Positions 63,236 to 64,000 of a DNA stretch of 64,000 nucleotides are shown here, one piece after another; within the stretch, counting starts at the first letter, position 1, and every line of letters begins with the position of its first letter. Where the stretch lies: contig CANMTP010000004.1 of the NCBI GenBank assembly GCA_947500845.1, forward strand, positions 62,001-126,000, read 5' to 3'. The DNA is from an uncultured Aquimarina sp. (GTDB lineage: Bacteria; Bacteroidota; Bacteroidia; Flavobacteriales; Flavobacteriaceae). Under the pieces are notes generated by a model, which was not told the DNA's origin, ran no database searches, and saw nothing but the letters and a program-made list of their open reading frames with translations. Position numbers and translations under genes: made by a program.

Positions 63236-63862
63236 TTATGCTTTTATACTGCAACCAATGGCTTTTGTTATTTCTACCGGAACTTTTTCTCCTTTTAGTA
63301 GCGCACTTACAGCATCCTCAACATATTTTTCATTAGCCGCCCCGGCATCCTTGTAATTGTTATCAATCGCTCCGATATATTTAACGATATTACCATTAGA
63401 TGTCTTTTCTAACACATAAACATGCGGGGTTTTGGTAGCACCATATTGAGGGTAAATTTTTTGTCCGTCATCAAATAAGTACGGGAATGTAAATCCTTTT
63501 TCCTTTGCTCTTATCTTCATATTATCAAAACTATCATCAGGGTAAGCCTTCGGGTTATTTGGATTTATTGCAATAACAGGATATCCTTGAGTCTTAAATT
63601 TCTTGTCTAACTCTATAATCCTGTCCTCATAAGCGACAGAATACGGGCAATGATTACAAGTAAAGATCACTATAAATCCTTTAGCTTCCTTATAATCAGC
63701 TAATGAAACAAGAGAGCCATCTATATTTTTTAATTTAAAATCTGTAGCAGTATCTCCTATTGTGTATCCTCCGTCAATTTTCGGGCTAGAAACTTTATCA
63801 ATCGCAAAAGCACTTACAGCAATTACGAAAGCCACTCCAACAAGAATTTTTAAAGTTTTCAT
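63236..63862 (-). CDS. Secreted thioredoxin-family (redoxin) protein
   Basis: The 208-aa protein has a signal peptide (ILVGVAFVIAVSAFA) and a thioredoxin fold with CxxC in FTCNHCPYSVAYE, then TKTPHVYVLEK. AhpC/TSA-type secreted redoxins reduce periplasmic thiols or peroxides. It follows a partial redoxin gene, so a tandem pair is likely. Confidence 0.88.
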   Translation of the reverse strand: MKTLKILVGVAFVIAVSAFAIDKVSSPKIDGGYTIGDTATDFKLKNIDGSLVSLADYKEAKGFIVIFTCNHCPYSVAYEDRIIELDKKFKTQGYPVIAINPNNPKAYPDDSFDNMKIRAKEKGFTFPYLFDDGQKIYPQYGATKTPHVYVLEKTSNGNIVKYIGAIDNNYKDAGAANEKYVEDAVSALLKGEKVPVEITKAIGCSIKA

Positions 63863-63917
63863 TTGTATTCTTTTTAAATTATATTCTTTTTAAATTGTAT
63901 TTGTTCTTAATTTGTCT

Positions 63918-64000
63918 TTACAACATTTTTTTTAGTTCTTTTTCCAGCTCATCGTAAGTAAAAGATTTTTCATAAAATTTACTCGTATTTCCTTTATAAA
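63918..64000 (-). CDS. C-terminal end of a redoxin-like protein (partial, right edge)
   Basis: The frame is open to the window edge and ends at TAA 63918-63920. The residues read YKGNTSKFYEKSFTYDELEK then ELKKML. The SFTYDEL ending is common at the C-terminus of flavobacterial thioredoxin-like proteins. It is 55 bp upstream of the redoxin gene at 63862 on the same strand, so they are probably one operon. Confidence 0.6.
   Translation of the reverse strand, partial: YKGNTSKFYEKSFTYDELEKELKKML

Noticed and set aside
1..64000. tRNA, rRNA, CRISPR arrays or insertion sequences
   Set aside because: No cloverleaf, rRNA-like segment, regular spaced repeat or transposase frame was found on either strand by reading.

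Overview
The window looks like chromosomal DNA of a marine flavobacterium (Bacteroidota, Flavobacteriaceae). The base composition is AT-rich and start codons lack strong Shine-Dalgarno sites. Several secreted proteins end their signal peptide in the typical 'AQ'. Many families are characteristic of this group: a KR2-type rhodopsin, a PorT-like barrel, PepSY-like and DUF6268 proteins, a PafA-type phosphatase and a surface-antigen barrel fused to a phosphoesterase. The genus cannot be fixed from sequence alone. No rRNA, tRNA, CRISPR array, insertion sequence or prophage was seen.

Layout. 1-4.2 kb: red-light sensing, with the end of a histidine kinase, a bacteriophytochrome kinase, a single-domain response regulator and a heme oxygenase that would make its biliverdin chromophore. 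4.2-8.4 kb: a minus-strand operon (unknown protein, PoxB-like pyruvate oxidase, MscS channel, Rho_N-like small protein, DoxX-like protein). 8.7-12.4 kb: succinate-semialdehyde-type dehydrogenase with a newly read 50-aa membrane protein, a YtxH/holin-like stress operon and an AraC regulator. 12.6-17.5 kb: a secreted-protein gene broken by a stop codon at its signal-peptide end, Dps, a cyclase-fold protein, DUF2254, a flavodoxin-like reductase and a sodium-pumping (NDQ) rhodopsin. 17.8-23.6 kb: lipoprotein, hemerythrin, topoisomerase IB, a second MscS, AI-2E-type exporter, a decayed PepSY-like gene and small membrane proteins.

23.7-31.7 kb holds the most unusual module: a secreted protein with a swivelling phosphohistidine domain and a PPDK-type ATP-binding domain (glucan-water-dikinase-like order), two secreted serine hydrolases of the class A beta-lactamase fold, and an ADP/ATP-translocase-family transporter fused to a long HEAT-like region. 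ATP is not normally available outside the cytoplasm, so the combination suggests nucleotide-dependent chemistry in the periplasm. 31.9-44.8 kb: many small stress and envelope proteins (DUF2945 pair, Pmp3/YqaE, DUF2383, DUF1328, small lipoproteins), three further AraC paralogues, a SRAP protein that has lost its catalytic residues, cardiolipin synthase and a PorT-like barrel.

44.8-59.5 kb: a tight minus-strand operon encoding an HD phosphohydrolase fused to a Pycsar-effector-like membrane domain, a GH3 acyl-amido synthetase, a 1236-aa lipoprotein joining a phosphoesterase, a CotH-like kinase segment and an outer-membrane barrel, and a DUF6268 protein. A zinc peptidase and a CotH kinase lie just upstream; a PafA-type phosphatase and BrkB follow in the other direction. 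59.5-64 kb: fasciclin lipoprotein, QueD, DUF2071 and FAD oxidoreductase pair, two rhodaneses and redoxins, the last cut by the window edge.

Taken together, the region is rich in light sensing and light-driven ion transport, osmotic and oxidative stress protection, and envelope maintenance. Functions stated for individual genes rest on motif and family recognition by reading, not on database searches.
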